A stretch of DNA of 64,000 nt from Thermoanaerobaculia bacterium (lineage in GTDB: Bacteria > Acidobacteriota > Thermoanaerobaculia > Multivoradales > J023): positions 217,107 through 281,106 of the forward strand of contig JAUIJL010000011.1 of the NCBI GenBank assembly GCA_030431255.1. The letters run 5' to 3'. This document shows, piece by piece, positions 44,773-51,601 of this stretch (position 1 is its first letter; the number at the start of each line of letters is the position of its first letter). The position numbers were made by a program, and so were the translations under genes. Below the pieces are notes generated by a model that worked only from the letters and a program-made list of their open reading frames with translations, made no database searches and was not told the DNA's origin.

Positions 44773-45361
44773 GTCCAAATCGCCGGTGACGACGCGGCGG
44801 ACTTCGGCATCACCTCCGACACCGGCCAGCTGAGCTTGACGCCCGGTCAGTCGCGGACCGTGTCCGTGGTCTTCGATCCGTCGACCGTGGGCGTCAAGAT
44901 CGCTGAAATGTGGGTGCAGTCGAACGATCCCGACTCGGGCTTTCCTCGTCCTCGTCCTCGACCTGACCGGCACCGGCGTCGACCCGGAGATCACCGTGAC
45001 GCCGTCGACCCTCGATTTCGGTGTGGTCGCCATCCAAGAGCCGAGCGTCTACCGGACGGTGAGCGTCACCAACGAAGGCACCACCAACATGGCGATCCTC
45101 GGTCTCGAGCTGGCGGGCGCCGACGCCGGAGCCTTCGAAATGTTGGACGCCTTCCCCGGTCTGCTCGACGTCGGCGAGATCCGGACCGTCGAGGTGCGCT
45201 TCACCCCGGACACCGTCCGCGGCTTCAGCGCTCAATTGCGCATCACCTCCGACGACGCGGACGAAGGCACCGTCGACGTGGAGCTGGTGGGCACAGGCGA
45301 CGATCCGATCTTCGCCGATGGTTTCGAAAGCGGTGACCTGAGCGCCTGGACCGTGCCCTGA
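44773..45361 (+). pseudogene. Broken choice-of-anchor D (ASH-like) protein with GFESGD tail
   Basis: Two Ig-like repeats of the choice-of-anchor D/ASH type are present. Repeat 1: IAGDDAADFGITSD...SVVFDPSTVG...WVQSNDPDS. Repeat 2: VTPSTLDFGVVAI...VRFTPDTVRG...ITSDD...VELVGTGDDP. The frame shifts by +1 between DPDSG and FLVLVLDLTGTG (nt about 44938-44944, an extra T). Upstream the frame closes at a TGA near 44756, with no start or signal peptide. The C-terminus (45311-45358) is FADGFESGDLSAWTVP. This is the 3' remnant of a larger surface-protein gene. The part from 44996 on remains open. Confidence 0.8.
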
Positions 45362-45436
45362 GCCGGCGCCGCCCGTCGGCATCTTTCGGCTTCCGGCGGG
45401 CTTTGGGGCGGTGTTTCTCAAGGCGAGCCGTGAGGA

Positions 45437-45467
45437 GCGAGGAGATTTCTGAAAAAAATTTCCTCGC
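45437..45467. repeat. 12-bp hairpin upstream of the Cys-rich gene
   Basis: GCGAGGAGATTT (45437-45448) pairs with AAATTTCCTCGC (45456-45467), one G-U, around a 7-nt loop CTGAAAA. No T-run follows on the plus strand. It could end the upstream remnant's transcript or be part of the leader of the 45553 gene. Confidence 0.65.
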
Positions 45468-45552
45468 CACTCCCCCTAAGTCACGGAAAGGGGATTTTCA
45501 TGTACTGAGAGCGAACAATGACGTGCGTTGCTCACCATCAGGAGAATGAAAT

Positions 45553-45900
45553 ATGAAGAAGCTCGTTTCCACCGTGCCCGTGCTCGTCGCTTTGGTCTTT
45601 GCCGTGTTGATTCCCCTCACCTCCGCCGCCGAAGACACCCAGGCGACCGCGTCGCCGGTGAGCTCGGACGCCACCGCGGTGGTCGGGTCCGAAGCCTGCT
45701 TGGGAGCCGGCGAATGGACCTTTGGTGAGGAGATCGTCTTCGACACCCGGGCGGCCGGACCGGAATCCGCGTCGGCCTGTGAGCAGAATTGCAACTCGGA
45801 ATACAGCAAGTGCCTCGATGATTGCAGCCTGACCGATTGGCTTTGCCAGTCGAGATGCGACAACCGGCTCCGTCGCTGCTTGTCTCGCTGCCCGGTTTGA
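45553..45900 (+). CDS. Small secreted eight-cysteine protein with tandem CX3C motifs
   Basis: 115 residues, ATG at 45553 with AGGAG at 45540-45544. Signal peptide MKKLVSTVPVLVALVFAVLIPLTSAA. After an acidic 50-residue spacer (one Cys in SEACLG), the C-terminal 38 residues hold eight Cys in a strict C-x3-C-x6 rhythm repeated four times, from nt 45778 to 45891 (CEQNC, CLDDC, CQSRC, CLSRC). Spacings of 3 and 6 put the Cys on one face of helices, as in twin-CX3C helical hairpins. Possible roles are a disulfide-stapled toxin, metal binder or structural peptide. No homologue recognised. It stands alone between two hairpins. Confidence 0.8.
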   Translation: MKKLVSTVPVLVALVFAVLIPLTSAAEDTQATASPVSSDATAVVGSEACLGAGEWTFGEEIVFDTRAAGPESASACEQNCNSEYSKCLDDCSLTDWLCQSRCDNRLRRCLSRCPV

Positions 45901-46005
45901 TCCACGAGCGATTCGAGCCATGCCTCGACGAAGGTCGAGGCGGTTGAGACGCCGAGCGCTCGAGAAGCCACGGGGAAACCGTCGAGGTGGCCCCGTGGAC
46001 GTCTG

Positions 46006-46048
46006 ATGCCGGACGGGTCCTGACTCGGACTCGCCCGGCATGTTCATT
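46006..46048 (+). terminator. Probable terminator hairpin after the Cys-rich gene
   Basis: ATGCCGG-A-CGGGTCC (46006-46020) pairs with GGACTCG-C-CCGGCAT (46027-46041) around a 6-nt loop, followed by GTTCATTT. A second hairpin (CCACGGGG 45968-45975 / CCCCGTGG 45991-45998) lies just upstream. The T-tract is weak. Confidence 0.45.
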
Positions 46049-46191
46049 TGGGCTGGAATCCGTCCAGCTCTCATGCCGAAACAGGTTTCTTTGGCGGTGG
46101 ATTGAAGGATTTGTTTTATAGTTTACCGACGACACGAAAATCCTGCGGTAGGATGGTCGGCATTCCCTCCAATCCTTTGAGGAAGATTTGC

Positions 46192-46782
46192 ATGAATAAG
46201 ACCCTGCTTGCTTTCGGAGCCATCGCTATTGGGCTTTTGGTGCTGACCGCGCTTTTCGGCGCGGGTATCCACAACAATTTGGTCGGCCTTGAAGAGGGTG
46301 TCGATTCGGCCTGGAGCCAGGTCGAGAACGTCTACCAACGCCGCGCCGACCTGATTCCCAATCTGGTGGCTACGGTCAAGGGCGCCGCAGACTTCGAGCG
46401 TGAAACACTCGAGGCCGTGGTCGAAGCCCGTGCCAAAGTCGGCCAAGCGAATTTCGAGGGCGCTCCATCGCCCGAGCAGATGGCCACCTTTCAGCAGAAT
46501 CAGGAGGCGCTTTCGAGCGCCCTATCGCGGCTGCTCGTGGTGGTCGAGCGTTATCCGGATCTGAAAGCGACGCAGAATTTCCGCGATTTCCAAGGGCAGC
46601 TCGAGGGCACCGAGAATCGCGTCGCGGTCGAGCGGAAGCGTTACAACGAAGCCGCCCAGGGCTACAACACCGCTCGCCGTCGATTCCCCGCGAGCGTCTT
46701 CGCCGGCCTCTTCGGCTTTGAGCAGAAGGCCTATTTCGACGCGCAGCCCGGGGCGGACGAGGCACCCAAGGTCGAATTCTGA
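46192..46782 (+). CDS. lemA: LemA family protein
   Basis: 196 residues, ATG at 46192 with GAGGA 8 nt upstream; length is usual for the family. N-terminal anchor helix LLAFGAIAIGLLVLTALFGAGI, then the diagnostic LemA coiled-coil with YQRRADLIPNLVATVKG and ENRVAVERKRYNEAAQGYNTARRRFP. LemA proteins are anchored with the helical part in the periplasm or outside. Their molecular role is poorly defined. It is the first gene of a three-gene operon with two TPM-domain genes, a common arrangement, so the three probably work together at the membrane. Confidence 0.93.
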   Translation: MNKTLLAFGAIAIGLLVLTALFGAGIHNNLVGLEEGVDSAWSQVENVYQRRADLIPNLVATVKGAADFERETLEAVVEARAKVGQANFEGAPSPEQMATFQQNQEALSSALSRLLVVVERYPDLKATQNFRDFQGQLEGTENRVAVERKRYNEAAQGYNTARRRFPASVFAGLFGFEQKAYFDAQPGADEAPKVEF

Positions 46783-46794
46783 AATGGGTTTGCA

Positions 46795-47514
46795 TTGAAA
46801 TCAGAAAGCCCTGAGCCCTTGAGCCCGCCCAGCAAGCGCAGGACCGTGCTGCCCACAACCTCCAACCTTCAGGCGTTCTTCTCCGACTCCGACCTCGAAG
46901 CGATTCAATCGGCAACCGCGAAAGCCGAGGAGAAGACCTCCGGTGAAATCGTGCCGTATTTGGTGGAGCGTTTGGACGAGCACCCGGAAACCCGCTATAA
47001 AGGCGCCGTTTTCGGCGCCCTTGCCGGCTCGTTGATCGCCGGCGCGCTGCATGCCCTGGGCGGCGTTTGGGGCGGTGCCGGTTTAGGCTGGATCACCCTG
47101 CCGGCCGTGGCCGGCGTGGTGGTCGGTTGGGTGCTGGCGAGCTGGCCGCCGATAGGGCGCCGACTGGTAGACCCCACCTCGATGGAGCGCCGTGTGCGAC
47201 TGCGGGCGGAGTCGGCCTTTCTCGAAGAGGAGGTGTTTCGCACCCGCGACCGCACGGGCATTCTGATCCTCGTCGGCTTGTGGGAGCATCGCGCCGTAAT
47301 TCTCGCCGACGAGGGAATTCACCGCGCCGTGCCCCAAGGCGAATGGCAAAACTTGGTCGATCGGTTGGTGGCGGGCATCGCCGTCGGCCGGGCCACCGAG
47401 GCTCTGGTCGACGTCATCGGTCGATGCGGTGATCTGCTCGAGCAATACAACGTGCGCCGCCGGCCCGACGACGAGGATGAGCTGTCGGACGCGCCCCGTC
47501 TGAGGGAGAGCTGA
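46795..47514 (+). CDS. TPM-domain membrane protein
   Basis: 239 residues from a TTG at 46795, 12 nt after the lemA stop; no ATG fits in this frame before the domain. Residues 25-65 (FFSDSDLEAIQSATAKAEEKTSGEIVPYLV) and about 135-215 (TGILILVGLWEHRAVILADEGIH) are the two halves of a TPM domain. Between them are two transmembrane helices (AVFGALAGSLIAGALHALGG, ITLPAVAGVVVGWVLASW). This split form, without signal peptide or Gly-rich tail, is the usual partner of a secreted TPM protein in lemA operons. The stop overlaps the next start by one base. Function unknown. Confidence 0.88.
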   Translation: MKSESPEPLSPPSKRRTVLPTTSNLQAFFSDSDLEAIQSATAKAEEKTSGEIVPYLVERLDEHPETRYKGAVFGALAGSLIAGALHALGGVWGGAGLGWITLPAVAGVVVGWVLASWPPIGRRLVDPTSMERRVRLRAESAFLEEEVFRTRDRTGILILVGLWEHRAVILADEGIHRAVPQGEWQNLVDRLVAGIAVGRATEALVDVIGRCGDLLEQYNVRRRPDDEDELSDAPRLRES

Positions 47515-48425
47515 TGAGCACACGGCTTTTGCCATCGTGGGTGGTGGCGTCGTTGATCTGGGCCATGTCGGCGACCCTGGCCGGACCCGCGGCGTCGCTC
47601 GACGTGCCCTACCTGGCCCAACGGGTCACCGACCTCGCCGACTTGCTCGACCCGAGCTCCGAGGCGAGTCTTGAGGAGCGTCTCAGGGCCATAGAAGCCG
47701 AAACCGGCTCCCAGGTGGCCGTGCTGACCGTGCCCGGCCTCGAAGGCGAGGTGATCGAGGACTACGCGTTGCGGGTGGCCGAAGCTTGGAAGCTGGGTCG
47801 CGAAGGGGTCGACGATGGCGTCCTCCTCTTGGTAGCACGGGATGACAGAAAAGTGCGCATTGAAGTCGGTTACGGCCTCGAAGGCGCGGTCACCGACTTG
47901 CAAAGCCGACGCATGATCGACGAGCTGATCGGACCCGCCTTCCGTCGCGGCGACTTCGCCGGCGGAATCGGGCAGGCGGTGGAAGCGATCGGCGGCGCCA
48001 TTCGCGGCGAAGCCGACGTCTTACCCCCCCCGACGGCCCGCGGGGCCTCGGATAACAGCTCGATTTTTTTGCTCCTCTTCTTATCACCCATGGCTTGGGC
48101 CGGCCTGGCGACTCCCGGTCGCGACGGCTGGACCTTCTGGGCCTATCTGACGCCCTTCATCTTCTTTGCCGGTCTGGCGGCCTTCGGTTCCAACGCGGGT
48201 TGGGTTCTACTCGCCCTGTGGCTGGTGGTCGGTGGCTTCCTGCGGCTCATCTGGCCGAAATCCCTTCGAATGGACAGGTCGAGAAGGCGCCGGGGAGGGC
48301 TCTGGGTGGGGGGGCCGTTCATCCGTAGTGGTGGGTCCGGTCGACGCGGCGGATTCTCCAGCGGTGGTGGATTCTCGGGCGGTGGCGGCAGCTTCGGTGG
48401 CGGCGGTGCGTCCGGCAGCTGGTGA
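47514..48425 (+). CDS. TPM-domain protein with Gly-rich C-terminus (YgcG-like)
   Basis: 303 residues. Signal peptide (WVVASLIWAMSATLAGPAASLD). TPM domain about residues 30-160 (RVTDLADLLDPSSEASLEERLRAIEAETGSQVAVLTVPGLEG, GREGVDDGVLLLVARDDRKVRIEVGYGLEGAVTD). Two transmembrane helices follow (ILLLFLSPMAWAGL, LTPFIFFAGLAAF) and then WVLLALWLVVGGFL. The Ser/Gly-rich tail GGGFSGGGGSFGGGG is typical of the family. TPM domains have been linked to phosphatase activity and photosystem repair in plants. Here the operon with lemA suggests an envelope role. The 49317 gene is convergent, 7 nt away. Confidence 0.9.
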   Translation: MSTRLLPSWVVASLIWAMSATLAGPAASLDVPYLAQRVTDLADLLDPSSEASLEERLRAIEAETGSQVAVLTVPGLEGEVIEDYALRVAEAWKLGREGVDDGVLLLVARDDRKVRIEVGYGLEGAVTDLQSRRMIDELIGPAFRRGDFAGGIGQAVEAIGGAIRGEADVLPPPTARGASDNSSIFLLLFLSPMAWAGLATPGRDGWTFWAYLTPFIFFAGLAAFGSNAGWVLLALWLVVGGFLRLIWPKSLRMDRSRRRRGGLWVGGPFIRSGGSGRRGGFSSGGGFSGGGGSFGGGGASGSW

Positions 48426-48432
48426 GCTCAGC

Positions 48433-49317
48433 TCAGAGCGGTCGGACACAAGCGGGCGCAGGTCTTTCTTCTGAGGCCGTGGCAGAGACCTCGCGGCTGC
48501 TGAGGGCGTAGAGCAAGGCACCGGTCTCGCCGCTGCTGGAGTCGATCGGCGGAAAACGCAGACGGCACGGCTGTCCCGCCGGCAGCCGGAAGCGGATCTC
48601 TTGCCACCGTTCGAGCAATTGGAGGGTCTCGCCGGTGCAGGCGATCTCCAGCTCACCCTGGGGCGTGGCCCACGATGGCAGATCGAGCACCAGGCGCCAT
48701 TCCAGTGGAGTCGGATGATCGGGAATTTCGAGGGTCGCGGGTCGGGTCCAGCCTCGTCGGCTTCGGCCGTGCACGGAGTCGGCCGGCTCCGGGGCGGTCC
48801 AATCGCCGGAAAGTGTCGGCTTCGGCACCGCGTCGGTAGCGGGGGTGATTTCGAGCTCAGCGATCGGCAGCCGCCGAGCCGTATCCATGCCTTCTCGATG
48901 GAGACGCAAGCGGAGGTCCGTCTCCGGCTCCCACAGCCCCGCGGCAAGCTGGTAGGTGCCCGGCGGCAGAGGCTCGTCGAGCACCGAAAGGACGAGGGTG
49001 GTTCGATCGACGGCTCGGCCCCCCGGCACCTCGGCGGGGTCCGGCCAGTCCGAGATCCGATGGTCGAAATGACGCACGATCCGCCCGTCCGCATCCAGCA
49101 GGTGCAGGAATAGGGTCGGGCAGGCCAACAGCCGTGGCGGCAGTCTCAGCACTTGCAGCGCGAGCTCGAAGTCCAGGTGTCGGCCGGGCTCGAGGCTCAG
49201 GTGGAGCATCGGTGTCTCCACCACGGCCATGGAACGCTTCGCCCCCCAGCCGGTGAAGACCGCGGCCGCCGCAAGCCCGACGATCAGCGCCGGCAGAAAG
49301 GGAATCAGTCGGCGCAT
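48433..49317 (-). CDS. Membrane-anchored hypothetical protein
   Basis: 294 residues from the ATG at 49317 (MRRLIPFLPALIVGLAAAAVFTGWG), which gives one N-terminal anchor. The rest is beta-rich without membrane segments (LHLSLEPGRHLDFELALQVL, TLFLHLLDADGRIVRHFDH, LPPGTYQLAAGLWEPE), like a jelly-roll outer domain. The start lies 13 nt inside the 3' end of the upstream glycosyltransferase-like gene, so the two are translationally coupled and probably work together. No family recognised. Confidence 0.7.
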   Translation of the reverse strand: MRRLIPFLPALIVGLAAAAVFTGWGAKRSMAVVETPMLHLSLEPGRHLDFELALQVLRLPPRLLACPTLFLHLLDADGRIVRHFDHRISDWPDPAEVPGGRAVDRTTLVLSVLDEPLPPGTYQLAAGLWEPETDLRLRLHREGMDTARRLPIAELEITPATDAVPKPTLSGDWTAPEPADSVHGRSRRGWTRPATLEIPDHPTPLEWRLVLDLPSWATPQGELEIACTGETLQLLERWQEIRFRLPAGQPCRLRFPPIDSSSGETGALLYALSSREVSATASEERPAPACVRPL

Positions 49318-51032
49318 GACGTCCCCTGGTCGGCCGGCGGGGGTCGACGGATCACCTCCGTGGAACCGGCGAGGTCGGACCCCGCGATCCCGAGGCGGCA
49401 GACCTCGCGCGGGTCGACACCATGATGCTGTAGCCACGCTTCGAGCGCCCCGTCCGGCGGACCCGACGAGGGCTGTCGGCTTTTTCGGCGCATGGGGTGC
49501 CAGCTCGGTGGGGTGTTGCCGTAGCGGCCGTTGATCGTCGGCACGCCGCTCACCAGGGCCGCCCACATGGCGTCTTCCTCAAACACTGGACCGCCGCTCC
49601 AATCGAGATAGAAAGCACGGCAGCCGGGGTCCACCGCTTGCACGATCGCATCGACCCGGGCGTCCACCTCCTCGAGGTTCCAAGAGCGCATGACCTGGCT
49701 TTGCTCAGCGGCAAGGGCCAGGAAAACGAGAAGCATGGGCCAAAGCCTGTTGCGAATCGTCGGCCGATCGAGAAAAAACGTGATGCCGAGAGCCGCCGGT
49801 AGGATCAAACATTGTCCGAAGCGCGCCACCACCCGGACCGCCGACGCCCCGGGGACCCACTCGTAAACGCCGACCCAAAGCGACGCGCCGTTCGGCCAGC
49901 GGGTGGCGAGCACGATCAAGATCGCCGTCGTGGCCGCGATCCAACGGACCGCCGGTCGGTGCCGCCGGCTCCAAAGTCCGGCGATCGCTATTAGGGTCGT
50001 CAGCAAACCCAGCCCATGGGCGAAGGCTCGGTCGCCGAAGATGTCGGGAGCCCCGAGGACCTCCGGCCATCGCCAGATGTCGCCGTAGAAGCGTGAGGTC
50101 GGTGGCGGCAGCCACCACGACAACAGCCGTGGTGAGAGGTTGATGATGGATTCAAGCGGGCGGCTGCCGACCTTTTCCGCTGCCAACAAATACCGTTTGG
50201 CGAGGGGCGCCAGGAGCAGCGCCCCGGTCGCTGCGGCAAGGGCCCACGCCGGTCCTTCGTCGGCCCACAGCCGACGAGCCCGTGTGCGAGCGTCGGAGGA
50301 GGTCATGGCGACGAGCGTTCCGAGACCGGCGAGGAAAACGAAAAAGAAGAAGGGGTAGAACGCCCCGTAAGCCTGGCCGACCAACGCCATCACCAACACC
50401 GCCAGCCAGAGGCGTCGTCGTTTCATCGGGATTTCCGGCCGTCCGATTGGAGGGTCGAGCAGCAGATGGCCGGCTGCCAGGCAAGCCAGGGCCCAATAGA
50501 GCCAGGGCAGCATTTGCGGATGCACGACGTTGAATAGCCGCGGTCCGGCGAACGCGAAGAGGTAGGCGCCGGCGCACGCCGCAAAGCGATGGACGCCGAA
50601 AAGTCGGCGAAGGGCTCGATAGGCGACGATGAACGTCAGCGCGAGCAGGGTCGGCAGCCATAGCTGATAGGCGGTGGTCGGCGAGGCGCCGAGCCAGCGA
50701 TACGGCGAGTAGAACGGCGTGAAGCCGATCATGGTGTCGGTGTAGGCCGCCACATTGCGCTGCGGATAGTAGATGGGCGGATTCCAGAAATCGCGGTGCA
50801 GCGGCCGGCGATCGAGGAAACGGTGGGCGTGCTCGAGGGAAAAATGCACCAAGCGGGTATCCCCCGGCCCCCCGGGAACCACCCCGAAACCCTCCGTCAC
50901 CACGGGATAGAAGAAAGACGCCAGCCCGAAAACTAGGGTCGCGGCCGGTAGCCAGGCGCTCAGCGGTCGCTTGCGTCTAGCCCTGAAGGGGCTGAAGAAG
51001 GAGCGCGAGCGAGACACCTCCCGAAAGCTCAA
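49305..51032 (-). CDS. Multi-pass membrane protein, GT-C glycosyltransferase/YfhO-like
   Basis: 575 residues from a TTG at 51032 that overlaps the preceding stop by 3 nt. No later Met keeps the first helix. About 11 transmembrane helices; the first periplasmic loop carries GGPGDTRLVHFSLEH and PIYYPQRNVAAYTDTMIGFTPFY, the acidic loop typical of GT-C enzymes that use lipid-linked sugars. The C-terminal soluble part (about 440-575) holds Cys and aromatic residues. YfhO-type proteins glycosylate envelope polymers or proteins; donor and acceptor cannot be read. It sits in an operon between a pentapeptide-repeat protein and an anchored beta-sandwich protein. Confidence 0.75.
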   Translation of the reverse strand: MSFREVSRSRSFFSPFRARRKRPLSAWLPAATLVFGLASFFYPVVTEGFGVVPGGPGDTRLVHFSLEHAHRFLDRRPLHRDFWNPPIYYPQRNVAAYTDTMIGFTPFYSPYRWLGASPTTAYQLWLPTLLALTFIVAYRALRRLFGVHRFAACAGAYLFAFAGPRLFNVVHPQMLPWLYWALACLAAGHLLLDPPIGRPEIPMKRRRLWLAVLVMALVGQAYGAFYPFFFFVFLAGLGTLVAMTSSDARTRARRLWADEGPAWALAAATGALLLAPLAKRYLLAAEKVGSRPLESIINLSPRLLSWWLPPPTSRFYGDIWRWPEVLGAPDIFGDRAFAHGLGLLTTLIAIAGLWSRRHRPAVRWIAATTAILIVLATRWPNGASLWVGVYEWVPGASAVRVVARFGQCLILPAALGITFFLDRPTIRNRLWPMLLVFLALAAEQSQVMRSWNLEEVDARVDAIVQAVDPGCRAFYLDWSGGPVFEEDAMWAALVSGVPTINGRYGNTPPSWHPMRRKSRQPSSGPPDGALEAWLQHHGVDPREVCRLGIAGSDLAGSTEVIRRPPPADQGTSCAD

Positions 51033-51427
51033 AACTGCCCCTCTAGGCCTGGGCTGCCGGTTTTCAAGCAGCCATACCAGCGAACGTCGTCAAACGTGCA
51101 AGGGCTCTTGTGGGCGTTGCGCTCGAAGCGACAGTCGACGAATTCGCAGGCGACAAAAGTGCAACCCGTAAACGAGCCTCCGTGGAACCTACAACGTTCA
51201 AATTTTGTGCTGAAGAAGAGGGCTTCATTGAACAAGGGCTCGTGCCACTCGCACTCGCTGAACGTGCAGTGGAGGAAGCAAGATTCGATCGAGGTGCCGA
51301 GCTGTAGCTCGAGGTCTTTCAGCCCTTCGAAGACGCAATAGCGAAATACATGCTCTCCCGAATCCGGCTTGAGCACATGACGATTGGCCCGGGTCAGATG
51401 TTTTTCCTCGATCAGCAGATTCGTCAT
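51029..51427 (-). CDS. Short pentapeptide-repeat protein
   Basis: 132 residues with F-rich pentapeptide repeats from about residue 28: YCVFEG, CFLHCTFSECEW, LFFSTKFERCRFHGGSFTGCTFVACEFVDCRFERNA. The Cys/Phe-rich core predicts a short quadrilateral beta-helix. No signal peptide, so cytoplasmic. Its stop overlaps the TTG start of the GT-C gene (51032), so a pentapeptide-repeat protein is the leading gene of a membrane glycosyltransferase-like operon. Distinct from the longer ADL-type protein at 3943. Confidence 0.85.
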   Translation of the reverse strand: MTNLLIEEKHLTRANRHVLKPDSGEHVFRYCVFEGLKDLELQLGTSIESCFLHCTFSECEWHEPLFNEALFFSTKFERCRFHGGSFTGCTFVACEFVDCRFERNAHKSPCTFDDVRWYGCLKTGSPGLEGQF

Positions 51428-51601
51428 GCGTTTTCCTGGGAGCCGGGTGTCACCGGCCGGAACATTGGCGGTCTAGCTGGTAGGTCGTGAAGAGCCTATC
51501 GTCGATCCGATGCCGATGTCCTCCCCCAAAACCTCGGTCCATCCCTCAGGGATCTCAAGACGGCACCTAGGAGCCGGAGATCCCGCACCGATTCGCAAAA
51601 G

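Noticed and set aside
46102..46122. Promoter-like TTGAAG ... TATAGT before lemA
   Set aside because: The two hexamers are only 9 nt apart, too close for a sigma-70 promoter.
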